Shown here: positions 43,549-52,802 of the stretch, piece after piece
Position numbering within the stretch: position 1 is the first letter of the stretch
Layout of the letters: every line of letters begins with the position of its first letter
NCBI RefSeq assembly: GCF_030580935.1
Contig: NZ_JAUQOM010000004.1
Coordinates: forward strand, 124,001-188,000
Direction of reading: 5' to 3'
Length of the DNA stretch: 64,000 bases
DNA from: Sphingobium cyanobacteriorum
GTDB taxonomy: Bacteria > Pseudomonadota > Alphaproteobacteria > Sphingomonadales > Sphingomonadaceae
Translations under genes and position numbers: made by a program
The notes under the pieces: model-generated
What the model was told of the DNA's origin: nothing
The model's database searches: none
What the model saw: only the letters and a program-made list of their open reading frames with translations

Positions 43549-45138
43549 ATGAGCGTCGGAATCCGCAATCTTGCATGTGCGCTGATCGCGCCACTGCTTC
43601 TGGCAAGCCCGCAGCCGGCCTTTGCGCAAACGGCGCCGACCGGGCAGGCCGTCCCCCCGCACGGCGACACGGTCATCGCCACCCGGCACCAGATCAAATT
43701 TGGCAATGGCACCCTGCATTATACCGCGCATGCCGGGCTGCTGCCGATCTATGTCAACGACACGGGCGAGCGGATGGCGAGCATCTTCTTCATCGCCTAT
43801 ATCGCCGACACCAAAGTACCGCGCGACAAGCGGCCCATCACCTTCCTGTGGAATGGCGGGCCGGGTTCCAATTCCGCACAGGTCCATGTCGCCGGCTTTG
43901 GGCCGCGCCGGGTCGTCACCGCCGACACGATGCCCGATTATGCCGCTGGCGGGCAGACCGCAATGGCCGATCATGAGGAAACGCTGCTCGGATCGAGCGA
44001 CCTTGTGTTCATCGACCCTGTGGGAACGGGTTTCAGCCGCGCCACGTCGCAAACATATCGCGACATCCTCTATACCGCGCGTGGCGACGCAGAGGCCGTG
44101 GCCGAAGCGATCCGAATCTTCATGAACCGCTATGATCGATGGCAGTCGCCTCTGTATATCGGTGGCGAAAGCTACGGCACGATCCGGGCCGGGCTGGTCG
44201 CCGACATGCTGGAAACGCGACGCGAACATGTGAGCGGCGTGCTCATGATATCGGGCGCGCTTGATCTGGGGCCGCCCGTCCCGCCCAATCTGGCCCATGC
44301 GCTCACGCTGGTCGACCTGGCGGCGCCCGCTTATTATCATCGGACGATGGCGGCCGACCTGCTCGCGCTGCCGCAGGACGATGCGCTGAAACAGGCCGAG
44401 CAATGGGCGCGCACGGTCTATGCCCCCGCGCTCGACCGGATCGCGTCGCTGTCTCCCGATGAGCGCGCGCAGATTGTTGCGGGCATCAGACGCTTCCTGG
44501 GTGTCAGGCCGCAATTGATCGATCCCAAGACACTGCTTGTCGATCCAACCGCCTTTTCGGACAATCTGCTTGCCGACCAGGGGCTGGAACTGGGCCGTTA
44601 CGACAGCCGGATGAAGCTCCCCCGCCGCGCGCCCGGCGCGACCTGGATGCCGTGGGCCGATCCCAGCCTGCTACCGATGGTCGACCTGCTGGAAGGCACG
44701 TCGCCGCTGTTCAACGCTTATGTCCGCAACGATCTCGGGTTCAGGAGCGACCTCTTCTACCGTGGCCCGTTCGGCAAATCATTCCATCCCGAACCGATCA
44801 AGGCCGATCCCGAAACCGGCTATGGCAGTGACTGGATGGCCATGATGTTCAAATGGGATGCGGCAGGTTTCGCACCGCGCGAGGAACAGCCGCTGCGCCG
44901 CGCCATGCGCGCCAACCCCAGGCTGCGTGTCTATAACATGCTGGGTCTGTATGACGGCAATTGCGCTGGCCGCGCGCAGGAGATCGCACAGATCGCCGAC
45001 GACCTGCGCCCGCGCGTGTCGTCGGCCTGCTATGTCGGCGGCCATATGTTCTACAGCGACCGCAAGACACGCCAGCAGGTCCAGCGTGACTTTGCCGACT
45101 TTGTCGCCGCCAGCACCACCCCGGACACGGATCGGTAA
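43549..45138 (+). CDS. Secreted S10-family serine carboxypeptidase
   Basis: 529 residues, signal peptide (LLLASPQPAFAQ), and an alpha/beta hydrolase S10 core: the substrate-carboxylate loop FLWNGGPGSNS, the nucleophile GESYG (Ser208) preceded by the Glu that helps bind the C-terminal carboxylate, Asp in GLYDGNCAG, His in GGHMFYSD. It releases C-terminal amino acids from peptides in the periplasm or outside. Preferred start 43549 with AAAGGGAGAAAG upstream; ATG 43522 is in frame. First in the operon with a second S10 gene 6 bp downstream; putative TetR site 30 bp upstream. Confidence 0.9.
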   Translation: MSVGIRNLACALIAPLLLASPQPAFAQTAPTGQAVPPHGDTVIATRHQIKFGNGTLHYTAHAGLLPIYVNDTGERMASIFFIAYIADTKVPRDKRPITFLWNGGPGSNSAQVHVAGFGPRRVVTADTMPDYAAGGQTAMADHEETLLGSSDLVFIDPVGTGFSRATSQTYRDILYTARGDAEAVAEAIRIFMNRYDRWQSPLYIGGESYGTIRAGLVADMLETRREHVSGVLMISGALDLGPPVPPNLAHALTLVDLAAPAYYHRTMAADLLALPQDDALKQAEQWARTVYAPALDRIASLSPDERAQIVAGIRRFLGVRPQLIDPKTLLVDPTAFSDNLLADQGLELGRYDSRMKLPRRAPGATWMPWADPSLLPMVDLLEGTSPLFNAYVRNDLGFRSDLFYRGPFGKSFHPEPIKADPETGYGSDWMAMMFKWDAAGFAPREEQPLRRAMRANPRLRVYNMLGLYDGNCAGRAQEIAQIADDLRPRVSSACYVGGHMFYSDRKTRQQVQRDFADFVAASTTPDTDR

Positions 45139-45143
45139 GCCAG

Positions 45144-46715
45144 ATGGATATCACAACCTCGCGACGCGCCCTCTTCGCCGGAGCCACATGGATAGGTGGC
45201 ATGGCACTTGCCGGCACGGCACGCGCGTCCGATATTCCCGTTGCCGACCGACCCAGGATCACCGATCCGCTGGACGATGCCGCGCGCGACCGTTTCGCCG
45301 CATCGCTATGTGGTGAAGGCCAGCGGCGCGTCTATCGATCCGTCACTGTCCGCGGGGAAAGGATCGATTATGAACTGACGCTTGGCGCAATCCTGCTGCA
45401 TGACGCGCAGCGGCAACCCAGGGCGCGTTTCGTCTATTTCGCCTACCGGCGCCGCAATGCCGGATCGCAGCCACGCCCGGTCACTTTCGCCTGGGGCGGC
45501 GGTCCCAGCGGTCCCGCGACCAGTTATCACTTCGGCTGCCTGGGACCGCAATTGCAGGTCGAAGGCAATGACATGGCATGGCGCGACAATCCCGAAAGCA
45601 TCCTTGACCAGAGCGACCTCGTCTTTGTCGATCCGGTGGGGACGGGATGGAGCGTCCCGGCGGGCCGCTATACCCTTGGCGACTTCTACAGCGTGGCGAA
45701 GGATGCCGGTTCGGTCGCCGACTTCATCCTGGCCTATCTGCGCGAGACGGGACGCTCCACCGCGCCGATCTATCTGACCGGACGGAGTTACGGGACGTTG
45801 CGGTTGCCGGCGGTCGTCGCGACATTGCAGGCGAAGGCCGTCAAGGTGGCGGGGATTTTCCCGGTATCGGCGGCCATGGATGGCAACGCCTTCTGGGAGG
45901 GGTCGGGCAACATGGCCGCCTTCTACCTGATGCTGCCAAACTATGCCGCGATCGCCTGGCATCACAAACGCCAGAGCCAGCCTGCGGCCACGGTTGACGC
46001 TGCCGTGGCGGAAGCAGCCGAATTCGCGCTGGGCGACTATATCTCCGCCCTGATGCGCTGGCCCGACCTGCCCGCATCGCAACGCAGCGCGGTGCTCGAC
46101 CGATTGCATGACTTGACCGGGATCAGCCAGGACGTGTGGGCGCGATACCGCCTGCGGATAAACGGCAATGCGTTCGCCCAGGAATTTCTGAAACCCCAGG
46201 GCAAACTGCTCAACAGCGGCGATGGCAGACGATCCCGTCCGGTCCGGCAGGATGCGCCCGGCGTTTCCACGCTTGCGCCGCCAACCCTGTCTGTCACCGA
46301 TCATTATGCCCGGCAGATGTTCGGGTTGACCAACGCGCCCGGCTATCGCGGACTGGCGCCGGGCGTCTATACCGATGACTGGAAGCCGGGGCCGCTGGGA
46401 TGGGATATGACCGATCATCGCGCCTTCCATGACGCAGGCGGGCTGCTCGTGCCATGCTACCCCAATTATCTCGATGACATCGCGGCAGCGCTGTCGTTCA
46501 ATCCCATGATGCGGGTCCAGCAGCATAACGGCCATTACGACCTGCAATGCAGCTCTTTTCCGGGCATGTGGTCGCTCGCGCGCATGAACATTCCCGCAGA
46601 GGCCGCCGGCAATGTGAAAGCCTATAGCTATGCGTCCGGCCATGGCCTGTATGACAGTGACGCGACGCGATCGGCATTTCTGGAGAATGTGCGCACGATC
46701 TTCGCACCCGGCTGA
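45144..46715 (+). CDS. Second S10-family peptidase with altered carboxylate-recognition residues
   Basis: 523 residues. A twin-arginine-like start (SRRALFAGATWIGGMALAGTARA) suggests export. The alpha/beta fold and the triad remain: Ser215 in GRSYG, Asp in GHYDLQCS, His in SGHGLYDSD. Two recognition elements differ from ordinary S10 enzymes: the WNGGPGS loop reads WGGGPSG, and the Glu before the nucleophile is Arg214. In carboxypeptidase Y these residues bind the substrate C-terminal carboxylate, so specificity should change (blocked ends, esters or another charge). Six bp from the first S10 gene, so one transcript and probably sequential or complementary action. Confidence 0.87.
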   Translation: MDITTSRRALFAGATWIGGMALAGTARASDIPVADRPRITDPLDDAARDRFAASLCGEGQRRVYRSVTVRGERIDYELTLGAILLHDAQRQPRARFVYFAYRRRNAGSQPRPVTFAWGGGPSGPATSYHFGCLGPQLQVEGNDMAWRDNPESILDQSDLVFVDPVGTGWSVPAGRYTLGDFYSVAKDAGSVADFILAYLRETGRSTAPIYLTGRSYGTLRLPAVVATLQAKAVKVAGIFPVSAAMDGNAFWEGSGNMAAFYLMLPNYAAIAWHHKRQSQPAATVDAAVAEAAEFALGDYISALMRWPDLPASQRSAVLDRLHDLTGISQDVWARYRLRINGNAFAQEFLKPQGKLLNSGDGRRSRPVRQDAPGVSTLAPPTLSVTDHYARQMFGLTNAPGYRGLAPGVYTDDWKPGPLGWDMTDHRAFHDAGGLLVPCYPNYLDDIAAALSFNPMMRVQQHNGHYDLQCSSFPGMWSLARMNIPAEAAGNVKAYSYASGHGLYDSDATRSAFLENVRTIFAPG

Positions 46716-46738
46716 TCACGCCCGACGGGTTCTGGCCC

Positions 46739-48046
46739 CTATGCTGCCCGCGCTTCCGGTAACGACCGGCCCTGTCCATCGGCGGGATGCGATGGCAGCA
46801 ACACGCCCGCTCGCCAGAAATGCCAGGCGCCCCAGAAGCCTGTGAAGGACGAACAGAGCAGGGCGACGCCCAGCGACGCGCCGGCATCGGTCAGATGCGG
46901 GCCGATCAGGTCCGACATCACGCCTATGAGTATTGGCGCGACAACCAGATTGGCGACATTCGCCACGAACAGGATGAAGGCGCAGATGAGCGAACGCATC
47001 GAGGCCGGCACGAGATTCTGCGCGATGGCCAGCGTAGGGCCAATATAGAGATAGGTTATCGGGACAAAGATCCAGAGCATCGCCAGCACGGCTTGGTCGG
47101 ATTTCAGAACATGCGCCAGGATGGAAGGGACAGTGCCGATGATCGTGGTGATGGCGACAAGCCATGCCTGGTAACGCGGCTGCCGGTCGGCCAGCAGGTG
47201 CATGACCCATGCCGTGCCCAGCGTGACCGCCGATCCGCCCGCCGCATGCATCCAGCCCAGATGCGCGCCGCTTGTCGACAGCGACATGCCGTGGCTGCGC
47301 AACAGGAAGGTCGGCGTCCACCAGACCAGCCCCCAGCCCCAGAAGGTCACGACAGCCGCACCCGCCAGGACATGGATCAACGCCGGACAATGGGCGACGA
47401 ACCGGAGCGCTTCTGAAACAGCGACACGTTCCATTTGGGGTGCCGCGGCATCGTCAAGCACGCCCCGGCGCGGTTCCCGCACCGTCAGGGCCACGACCGC
47501 CGCAAGCGGCAATCCCATCGCCCCGAACACGACAAGGACCGTGCGCCAGCCATGCGCATCGTTGATCCAGCCGCCCAGCGAAGCCCCCAGCGCCGCCCCC
47601 GCCGCAGCGCCGACGGCATAGAGGGACATCGCCAGGCCACGTTGCCTGGGCGGAAATTTGTCGCACAGAAGCGACTGTGACGGCGGCGTGCCGCCCGCTT
47701 CACCGATGCCGACAAAAATCCTGGCGACAAGCAATTCCAGGAAATTGCGCGACAGGCCGCACAAGGCCGTCAATGCGGACCAAAGCGCCAGCGAGGCGAC
47801 GATCATCCTTTTCCTGTTGCCCCTGTCCGCCAGAATGCCGAGCGGAATCCCGGCCGAGACGTAGAAGATCGCCATGGCGGCGCCCGTCAGCATCGCGACC
47901 TGGCCATCGGAAAGCTGAAATTCGCGCTGGATCGGATCGATCAGCGTGGAAACGACAAAGCGATCCGCAATGTTGATCGTATAGACGAGCGTGAGCGCCA
48001 GCAGGACGTACCAGCGATCCGCGGGCAGAGCCGACCTGTCGTTCAC
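46739..48046 (-). CDS. MFS transporter (spinster-like)
   Basis: 435 residues, 12 membrane helices, starting RWYVLLALTLVYTINIADRF and with the loop 2-3 motif GILADRGNRKRMIVAS and a family-typical VGIGEAGGTPPSQSLLCD. This group in sphingomonads is usually found beside catabolic operons as an exporter or importer of the substrate or product. The GTG at 48046 is preferred since GGGGAGG lies 8 nt before it; a GTG at 48073 is in frame. The TetR gene ends 62 bp upstream on the same strand; a shared promoter is likely. Confidence 0.85.
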   Translation of the reverse strand: MNDRSALPADRWYVLLALTLVYTINIADRFVVSTLIDPIQREFQLSDGQVAMLTGAAMAIFYVSAGIPLGILADRGNRKRMIVASLALWSALTALCGLSRNFLELLVARIFVGIGEAGGTPPSQSLLCDKFPPRQRGLAMSLYAVGAAAGAALGASLGGWINDAHGWRTVLVVFGAMGLPLAAVVALTVREPRRGVLDDAAAPQMERVAVSEALRFVAHCPALIHVLAGAAVVTFWGWGLVWWTPTFLLRSHGMSLSTSGAHLGWMHAAGGSAVTLGTAWVMHLLADRQPRYQAWLVAITTIIGTVPSILAHVLKSDQAVLAMLWIFVPITYLYIGPTLAIAQNLVPASMRSLICAFILFVANVANLVVAPILIGVMSDLIGPHLTDAGASLGVALLCSSFTGFWGAWHFWRAGVLLPSHPADGQGRSLPEARAA

Positions 48047-48107
48047 ACCTGTTGCCTCCCCGTGCGATGGCACCGACCGCCATCCGCCATGACACGCGCC
48101 GGCATCG

Positions 48108-48686
48108 TCAGTTGAAGCCGGTCAGCACATTGAAATAAATCGGGCTTAACTGGCGCCGCCTTTCAGCGGACTGTTTGACGCCAAGCGCATAATAGCCGAT
48201 CTGATGATAATAAGTGACGCGGGCGCGCACCAGCGCCTCATCCTCACCATAGCCATAGTCGAGGAAGAGACGGCGCAATGCGTCGATCCGCACCGAATCC
48301 ACGGTGTGGACGACCGCCGCGACGCTTGGCGAGGTGGATGCCCAACTGCGGATGGCCGCGTCATATTCGGGCCGGAACTCTTTTTCGTCGATCCACAGTT
48401 CCATAAGCGCATGATATCGCTCCGACGGCGTTCCGGGGCCGGTAATGGTCGACACGAAGGATACCGTGTTGCACGAGCGCCAGTCGTCCAGAAGCTGGTC
48501 CAGAAGATCCTGCCGACTCTTGAAGCGCCAGTAGAATCCGCCACGGGTGACGCCCGCGGCCTTGGCCAGGCGATCGATCTTGACCGCGTCGATTCCTTCC
48601 CGGATCAGGGTTTCGCGCGCGATATCCAGCCAGTCCTGGGTTGAAAGATTGGGACTTCCGTCATCCGTCTTGATCTGGCTCGCCAC
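48108..48686 (-). CDS. TetR-family transcriptional regulator
   Basis: 192 residues from a GTG (GAGG 7 nt upstream). The N-terminal helix-turn-helix is clear: LIREGIDAVKIDRLAKAAG followed by VTRGGFYWRFKSRQDLLDQ. The C-terminal domain is a ligand-binding helical bundle. TetR dimers bind short palindromes like the 16-bp dyad found four times in this cluster (43503, 52482, 59885, 60020), none of which lies before the regulator itself. It is flanked by the MFS transporter and Rieske oxygenase genes on the same strand. The ligand is unknown. Confidence 0.88.
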   Translation of the reverse strand: MASQIKTDDGSPNLSTQDWLDIARETLIREGIDAVKIDRLAKAAGVTRGGFYWRFKSRQDLLDQLLDDWRSCNTVSFVSTITGPGTPSERYHALMELWIDEKEFRPEYDAAIRSWASTSPSVAAVVHTVDSVRIDALRRLFLDYGYGEDEALVRARVTYYHQIGYYALGVKQSAERRRQLSPIYFNVLTGFN

Positions 48687-48786
48687 ACATTATCCTCATG
48701 ATATCCCCTTCTGTACCCGGATGCCGGCAAGGTCAGGGGTCAGAAAAATCGAAGAGCATTTTCTCCGCCCTCGCCCGAAAGTCAAT

Positions 48787-50040
48787 TCAGCCCTGCATCA
48801 CCGGTTCTTCTGTCAAAAGACCGCGCATGACAGCCATATAGTCCGCAACGAAATTGGCGGTCTGTTCTTCCAGCACGGTATAGGGTCCGGGCCGGTAGGC
48901 GGGTGATCGGACGCCTGCGGCATTGGCTTCGATGATCTTCTTGTCCTGCACGGTCGTCACGTCCCAAAGGAAGGTGAGCGCATCGATGTCGATCGTGGAC
49001 AGGTCCGCATCCTGATCGACGAGCCAGGTCACGATCACGTCCGTCTCCTGCACGGATACAGGATTGAACTGGAATATCACCGCATGATCATTGTAGCCGC
49101 CGACAAAGCTCAACCGACCGACATGCATGCCCGTTTCGCCACCGTCATAGTCATCGAACAGGCCCATAAGCGGCGCCACGGGCTGTCCCGACTTTGAATG
49201 GGTGCGGCGGTCGAGGCCGATGGGCTGGCGATAGACCGAATGTTTCAGGGTCGTGATCGACCCCGGATCACGCACCTGCGCCAGACGCACGCCATCCTTC
49301 AAGGACTGGTTCCAATCTGCGACTGTGGCCTGCCAGTCCTGCGCGCCCTGCTCGTCCCGCATCGCGGTGACTTTGACATGGCCGTTCATGCTGAAATATT
49401 CAGGATGCGACGGACGGCAATGATAGCATTCGAAGAAGTTTTCGAGCACCAGCTTCCAGTTGGCAAGGGTGGGATAATGCCGTCGCACCGCGATCCTGGC
49501 CCGATCGATGCCATGCAGACGCAGCGCTGGCAGCAATGCTTCCTCGACGGGCGCGACATCCGGCAGGCGCGCTTCGTCCAGGCCGCACAGGATCAGCCCC
49601 CCCACTTCCTTGAGCGGCACCGGCCGCAGTCCGAGTTCGGAAGGATCGACGCCTTCAGGAAGCTCCCGCGTCGTCTGCAGCTCCCCGCTCAGGCGGAACG
49701 ACCATGCATGATAGGGGCATACCAGCAGCGGCGCCTGTCCGTCCTGCTTGCATATCTGCGACCCCCTGTGCGTGCAGACATTGTGATAGGCGCGCAGGCC
49801 CGCGTCGCCGGCATTGACGATGATGATCGAGCAGTCGAACAATTGCCGCACGATATGGCTGCCCTTGCGGGGCACTTCAGACCTGTGGCCAACAACCATC
49901 CACTGGGCCGAAAACCATTTTTCCCGTTCGACATCAAAGAGGTCGGCATCGAGATAAAAGGGCCGGGCCAGCGACCAGCCCGATTTCTGGTCCGCCAGCA
50001 GAGCCAGTATCCGGTCTGAACGGGTGTTCGTCATCATCAT
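48787..50040 (-). CDS. Rieske non-haem iron oxygenase, glycine-betaine-demethylase (GbcA)-like
   Basis: 417 residues. Rieske cluster ligands Cys89, His91, Cys108 and His111 (NVCTHRGSQIC, CPYHAW) and the mononuclear iron site LENFFECYHCRPSHPEYF (His207, His212) are intact. The ECYHCxxxHP form is typical of the GbcA/stachydrine demethylase group of quaternary-amine oxygenases. It would remove a methyl from an N-methylated substrate as formaldehyde. Its electron-donor reductase is not in the window. Within a cluster with sarcosine oxidase, a glycine betaine-like substrate is likely. The start at 50040 is a run of ATGs with no good SD. Confidence 0.87.
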   Translation of the reverse strand: MMMTNTRSDRILALLADQKSGWSLARPFYLDADLFDVEREKWFSAQWMVVGHRSEVPRKGSHIVRQLFDCSIIIVNAGDAGLRAYHNVCTHRGSQICKQDGQAPLLVCPYHAWSFRLSGELQTTRELPEGVDPSELGLRPVPLKEVGGLILCGLDEARLPDVAPVEEALLPALRLHGIDRARIAVRRHYPTLANWKLVLENFFECYHCRPSHPEYFSMNGHVKVTAMRDEQGAQDWQATVADWNQSLKDGVRLAQVRDPGSITTLKHSVYRQPIGLDRRTHSKSGQPVAPLMGLFDDYDGGETGMHVGRLSFVGGYNDHAVIFQFNPVSVQETDVIVTWLVDQDADLSTIDIDALTFLWDVTTVQDKKIIEANAAGVRSPAYRPGPYTVLEEQTANFVADYMAVMRGLLTEEPVMQG

Positions 50041-50101
50041 GATCCATCATCTGGTCGTTGGACATATCATTACGGGCTGCCGGCCTGCGCTCCGCACTAT
50101 G

Positions 50102-50134
50102 ATGGGGCTGGCCGCACTGTGCGGCCAGCCCCAT
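50102..50134. terminator. Perfect 15-bp hairpin after the Rieske/TonB junction
   Basis: ATGGGGCTGGCCGCA (50102-50116), a 3-nt loop, and its exact complement at 50120-50134. It lies just beyond the TonB receptor stop (50141) on the minus strand, so it is the receptor's likely terminator; read-through into the Rieske gene is possible. Confidence 0.7.
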
Positions 50135-50140
50135 GGCCGG

Positions 50141-52435
50141 TCAGAAACGCAGGCTGGCCGTCATGCCGATCGTCCGCGGCGTGACCAGGGTGATCTGCGG
50201 CACCTGGGTGCCGTTGCGCGAATCCACGCTGGTAATGCCCTTCTTGTCGAAGAGATTGCGCACATAGAAATTCACGTCGATCCCGTTCGACAAGCCCAGA
50301 CCTGCGCGCAGGTCCACCAGCGTGTAGCCGGGCAACTTCGCCCGCTCGAAACGGGCAGTCGTGGAATTCTGGTTGAGCAGGCCATAACGGTTGCCGATGT
50401 AATTGACATTGAAGCCGACATAGCCGGTGCCGGACGCTGATATCGCAAAATCCTGCTGCACACCGAAATTGCCGGTGAAGCGGGCGGAATAGGGCAGACG
50501 ATCGCCCTTTCGACCCAGCAGGCGTTGCACGTAAGGGATCGTCGGATCATCGGAAATGATCGTCGGATCAAGCGTTTTCGTCAATTCCGCGTCGGTGATC
50601 GCCGTATTGGCGGTGATCGTCAGCCCAGGCAGAGGCGTAAGCGTCGCTTGTGCCTCCAGACCGCGACTGCGCGCCTTCTCGCCATTTTCGAAGAAAACGA
50701 ACTGCGAAGGGATGGACGTATTCTGAAGCTGGATATTCTTCCAGTCTATCACGAATGCCGCCATGTCGAATGTCAGCATCCGGTCCAGCACCGTGCCTTT
50801 AAGGCCCAGTTCGTAATTGATCACAGTGTCCGCCGCGAAGGTCGGGGCAGCGCCGGGCGTTTCCGTGTTGGGACCACCTGGACGATAGCCCTTGGCGATG
50901 CGGGCATAGGCCATCAGGTCGGGGGTGAATTTATAGGAGGGCGAGAACAGCCAGGTGAATGCATTCTCCTTTGAACGGAAGAGATGATTTTCGCCGGGGC
51001 CAAAAATCGGCTGCGCCGCCGCGTCGATCACGCTGGCCACCAGATAATCCTGTTGGTTCGCCGCGTAACGACCGCCCACCTGCACATCGAACTTGTCGGT
51101 CAGATGCACCGTGACATCACCGAAAACGGCCTTTTCCTCATAGGTCGAATCGTTGGTGCCACTATAGACAGTCAGTTGCGGCGCGGCGCCCTCCCGCTGG
51201 ATCGCCTGGGCAAGGCTGGACCGTTCGTTCGTGTAGAAAGCGCCGACCAGCCAGTCGAACGCCGTTGCCGTACCCGACAGCCGCAATTCCTGCGTGAACT
51301 TGTTGGTCAGCAGCGGCTGCGAGAAGATGTAGGTGCCGCCGGCGGGATAGATCCCGATGGCGTCGAGAAAGCCGAAACGCGACGTCGCGTCGATCACATT
51401 GTCCTGCCGGTTGCGTCCCCACGCAGTCAACGACACCAGTTGCATGTCGTCCAGGTCGAGCGCGATCTTGGCGCTGTAGAGATAGAGTTCGTTTTGGATC
51501 GCCGTGACGGCCGCCCTGGCCGTGCGAACATCAGGCACCCCGCGCGGATCGTAAGAGATGGTGGTGCCAGAGGGGCTGGTCGTCGAGCATGTCGAGCAGA
51601 CCGGGATCGGATTGGCGCCTGCGCTATCCTGTTTCTGGTACAGCGCCGCCAGCGTCACGCTGAGCGTGTCGGTGGGCTTGAAAAGCAGTGCGGCGCGGCC
51701 GCCCCATACAATATTCTTGTTGGCGTCCTTCGCCGTCGCACCGGACGGGGAGACAATGCTGTCGATATAGCGCGGGTCATCGCGGTAGAAGGCGCTGAGC
51801 ATGACGCCGATCCTGTCGCTGACCAGGGGCGCGTTCACCGATCCGCGCAATGACCAGCCTTCGCCGCCGTCCTTGACGGTATTGACGCCCGCTTCCACCC
51901 GACCGCTGAAATCCGTGAGGCTCGGCGCTTTGGTCACATATTTGATCAGACCGCCAAGGCTCGACGCGCCATAGAGCGTGCCCTGCGGCCCGCGCAGGAC
52001 TTCCACGCGCTCGATCGTCGCCGGATCGAGATCCGGGATGGGCGGCCGACCCAGATAGGTGGACGAACCGACCTGAATGTCATCGATCAGGATCGACACG
52101 GTGGGATTGGTCGCGCCACCGGCATTGATGCCGCGCACCGAAATATCCTGCGTATTGTTGCCGGAAAGCTGGATGCCGGGAATGCGGGTGTAGAAATCGC
52201 GGATGGAAACAAGGTTTTGCTGTGTCAGCGCCTGGGAAGATACCGCCGACACCGAAACCGGCACATCAAGCAGACGCTCTTCCCGCTTTTGCGCGGTGAC
52301 TATGATCTCATTGCCTCTGGCGCCGTCTTCAGCGACGGCCTGCGCCCAGGCAGGCGTCGTTGCCGTGAGACCGGCAATCGCACAACCGGCGAACAATGTA
52401 ACGCTTAGCGGAACCCCTTTGAATGCTTCCCTCAT
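50141..52435 (-). CDS. TonB-dependent receptor of the N-methylglycine cluster
   Basis: 764 residues. Signal peptide AIAGLTATTPAWAQ, TonB-box-like NEIIVTAQKREERLLDVPVS, plug FYTRIPGIQLSGNNTQDISVRG, VEVLRGPQGTLYGASSLGG. The barrel ends with VTPRTIGMTASLRF. The start at 52435 has GGAGGGTAAA upstream; 52447 and 52501 are in frame. Copy B of the cluster dyad lies 47 bp before it. It probably imports the substrate processed by the peptidases, Rieske oxygenase and sarcosine oxidase. Confidence 0.9.
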   Translation of the reverse strand: MREAFKGVPLSVTLFAGCAIAGLTATTPAWAQAVAEDGARGNEIIVTAQKREERLLDVPVSVSAVSSQALTQQNLVSIRDFYTRIPGIQLSGNNTQDISVRGINAGGATNPTVSILIDDIQVGSSTYLGRPPIPDLDPATIERVEVLRGPQGTLYGASSLGGLIKYVTKAPSLTDFSGRVEAGVNTVKDGGEGWSLRGSVNAPLVSDRIGVMLSAFYRDDPRYIDSIVSPSGATAKDANKNIVWGGRAALLFKPTDTLSVTLAALYQKQDSAGANPIPVCSTCSTTSPSGTTISYDPRGVPDVRTARAAVTAIQNELYLYSAKIALDLDDMQLVSLTAWGRNRQDNVIDATSRFGFLDAIGIYPAGGTYIFSQPLLTNKFTQELRLSGTATAFDWLVGAFYTNERSSLAQAIQREGAAPQLTVYSGTNDSTYEEKAVFGDVTVHLTDKFDVQVGGRYAANQQDYLVASVIDAAAQPIFGPGENHLFRSKENAFTWLFSPSYKFTPDLMAYARIAKGYRPGGPNTETPGAAPTFAADTVINYELGLKGTVLDRMLTFDMAAFVIDWKNIQLQNTSIPSQFVFFENGEKARSRGLEAQATLTPLPGLTITANTAITDAELTKTLDPTIISDDPTIPYVQRLLGRKGDRLPYSARFTGNFGVQQDFAISASGTGYVGFNVNYIGNRYGLLNQNSTTARFERAKLPGYTLVDLRAGLGLSNGIDVNFYVRNLFDKKGITSVDSRNGTQVPQITLVTPRTIGMTASLRF

Positions 52436-52481
52436 TTTACCCTCCATGCGCGTCCTTAACTGCGCTGGCAGGAAATGTAGC

Positions 52482-52497
52482 ATACATACATGTATCG
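52482..52497. promoter_or_regulatory. Putative TetR operator, copy B (TonB receptor)
   Basis: ATACATACATGTATCG, with the inner 10-bp palindrome TACATACATGTA-like core, 47 bp before the TonB receptor start. Fits the consensus shared with copies A, C and D. The 52436-52802 gap otherwise contains no supported gene; its other feature is the terminator at 52753. Confidence 0.6.
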
Positions 52498-52752
52498 TCA
52501 ATCAGTCAAATTTTCGTCATTCCTGTGAAATTTTCAGTGCCATCCGCAGGATTTTCCAGCTTTTCCTTGATTATCCGTACCTTGCAACGGCGCCCCCGGA
52601 TCGAGCCGGGGCAGTCCCAAAGTTCAGTGCTGTACTTTCCTTTTTCCAAGGCGTGCAACAAATGGCTGACCCAAAGGGGATGACGCATCGCACCTGCTGA
52701 TTCGTGCGGATGCCCGGTGCAAATCCGCGCCATCGCCGGAAACGAAAATGGC

Positions 52753-52772
52753 CGAAGGCGGCCCCGCCTCCG
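52753..52772 (-). terminator. Rho-independent-type terminator of the sox/purU operon
   Basis: On the minus strand CGGAGGCG pairs with CGCCTTCG (one G-U) around a GGGC loop and is followed by GCCATTTTCGTTT. It lies 30 bp after the dipeptidase stop at 52803, at the end of the soxBDAG-purU-dipeptidase run. Confidence 0.55.
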
Positions 52773-52802
52773 ACAAAACACCTATGTCTTGTGGCAGGAA
52801 AA

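Noticed and set aside
48787..50040. Ring-hydroxylating dioxygenase for aromatic compounds
   Set aside because: The Rieske protein carries the ECYHCxxxHP iron site and sits with sarcosine oxidase, so the quaternary-amine demethylase group fits better than an aromatic dioxygenase.
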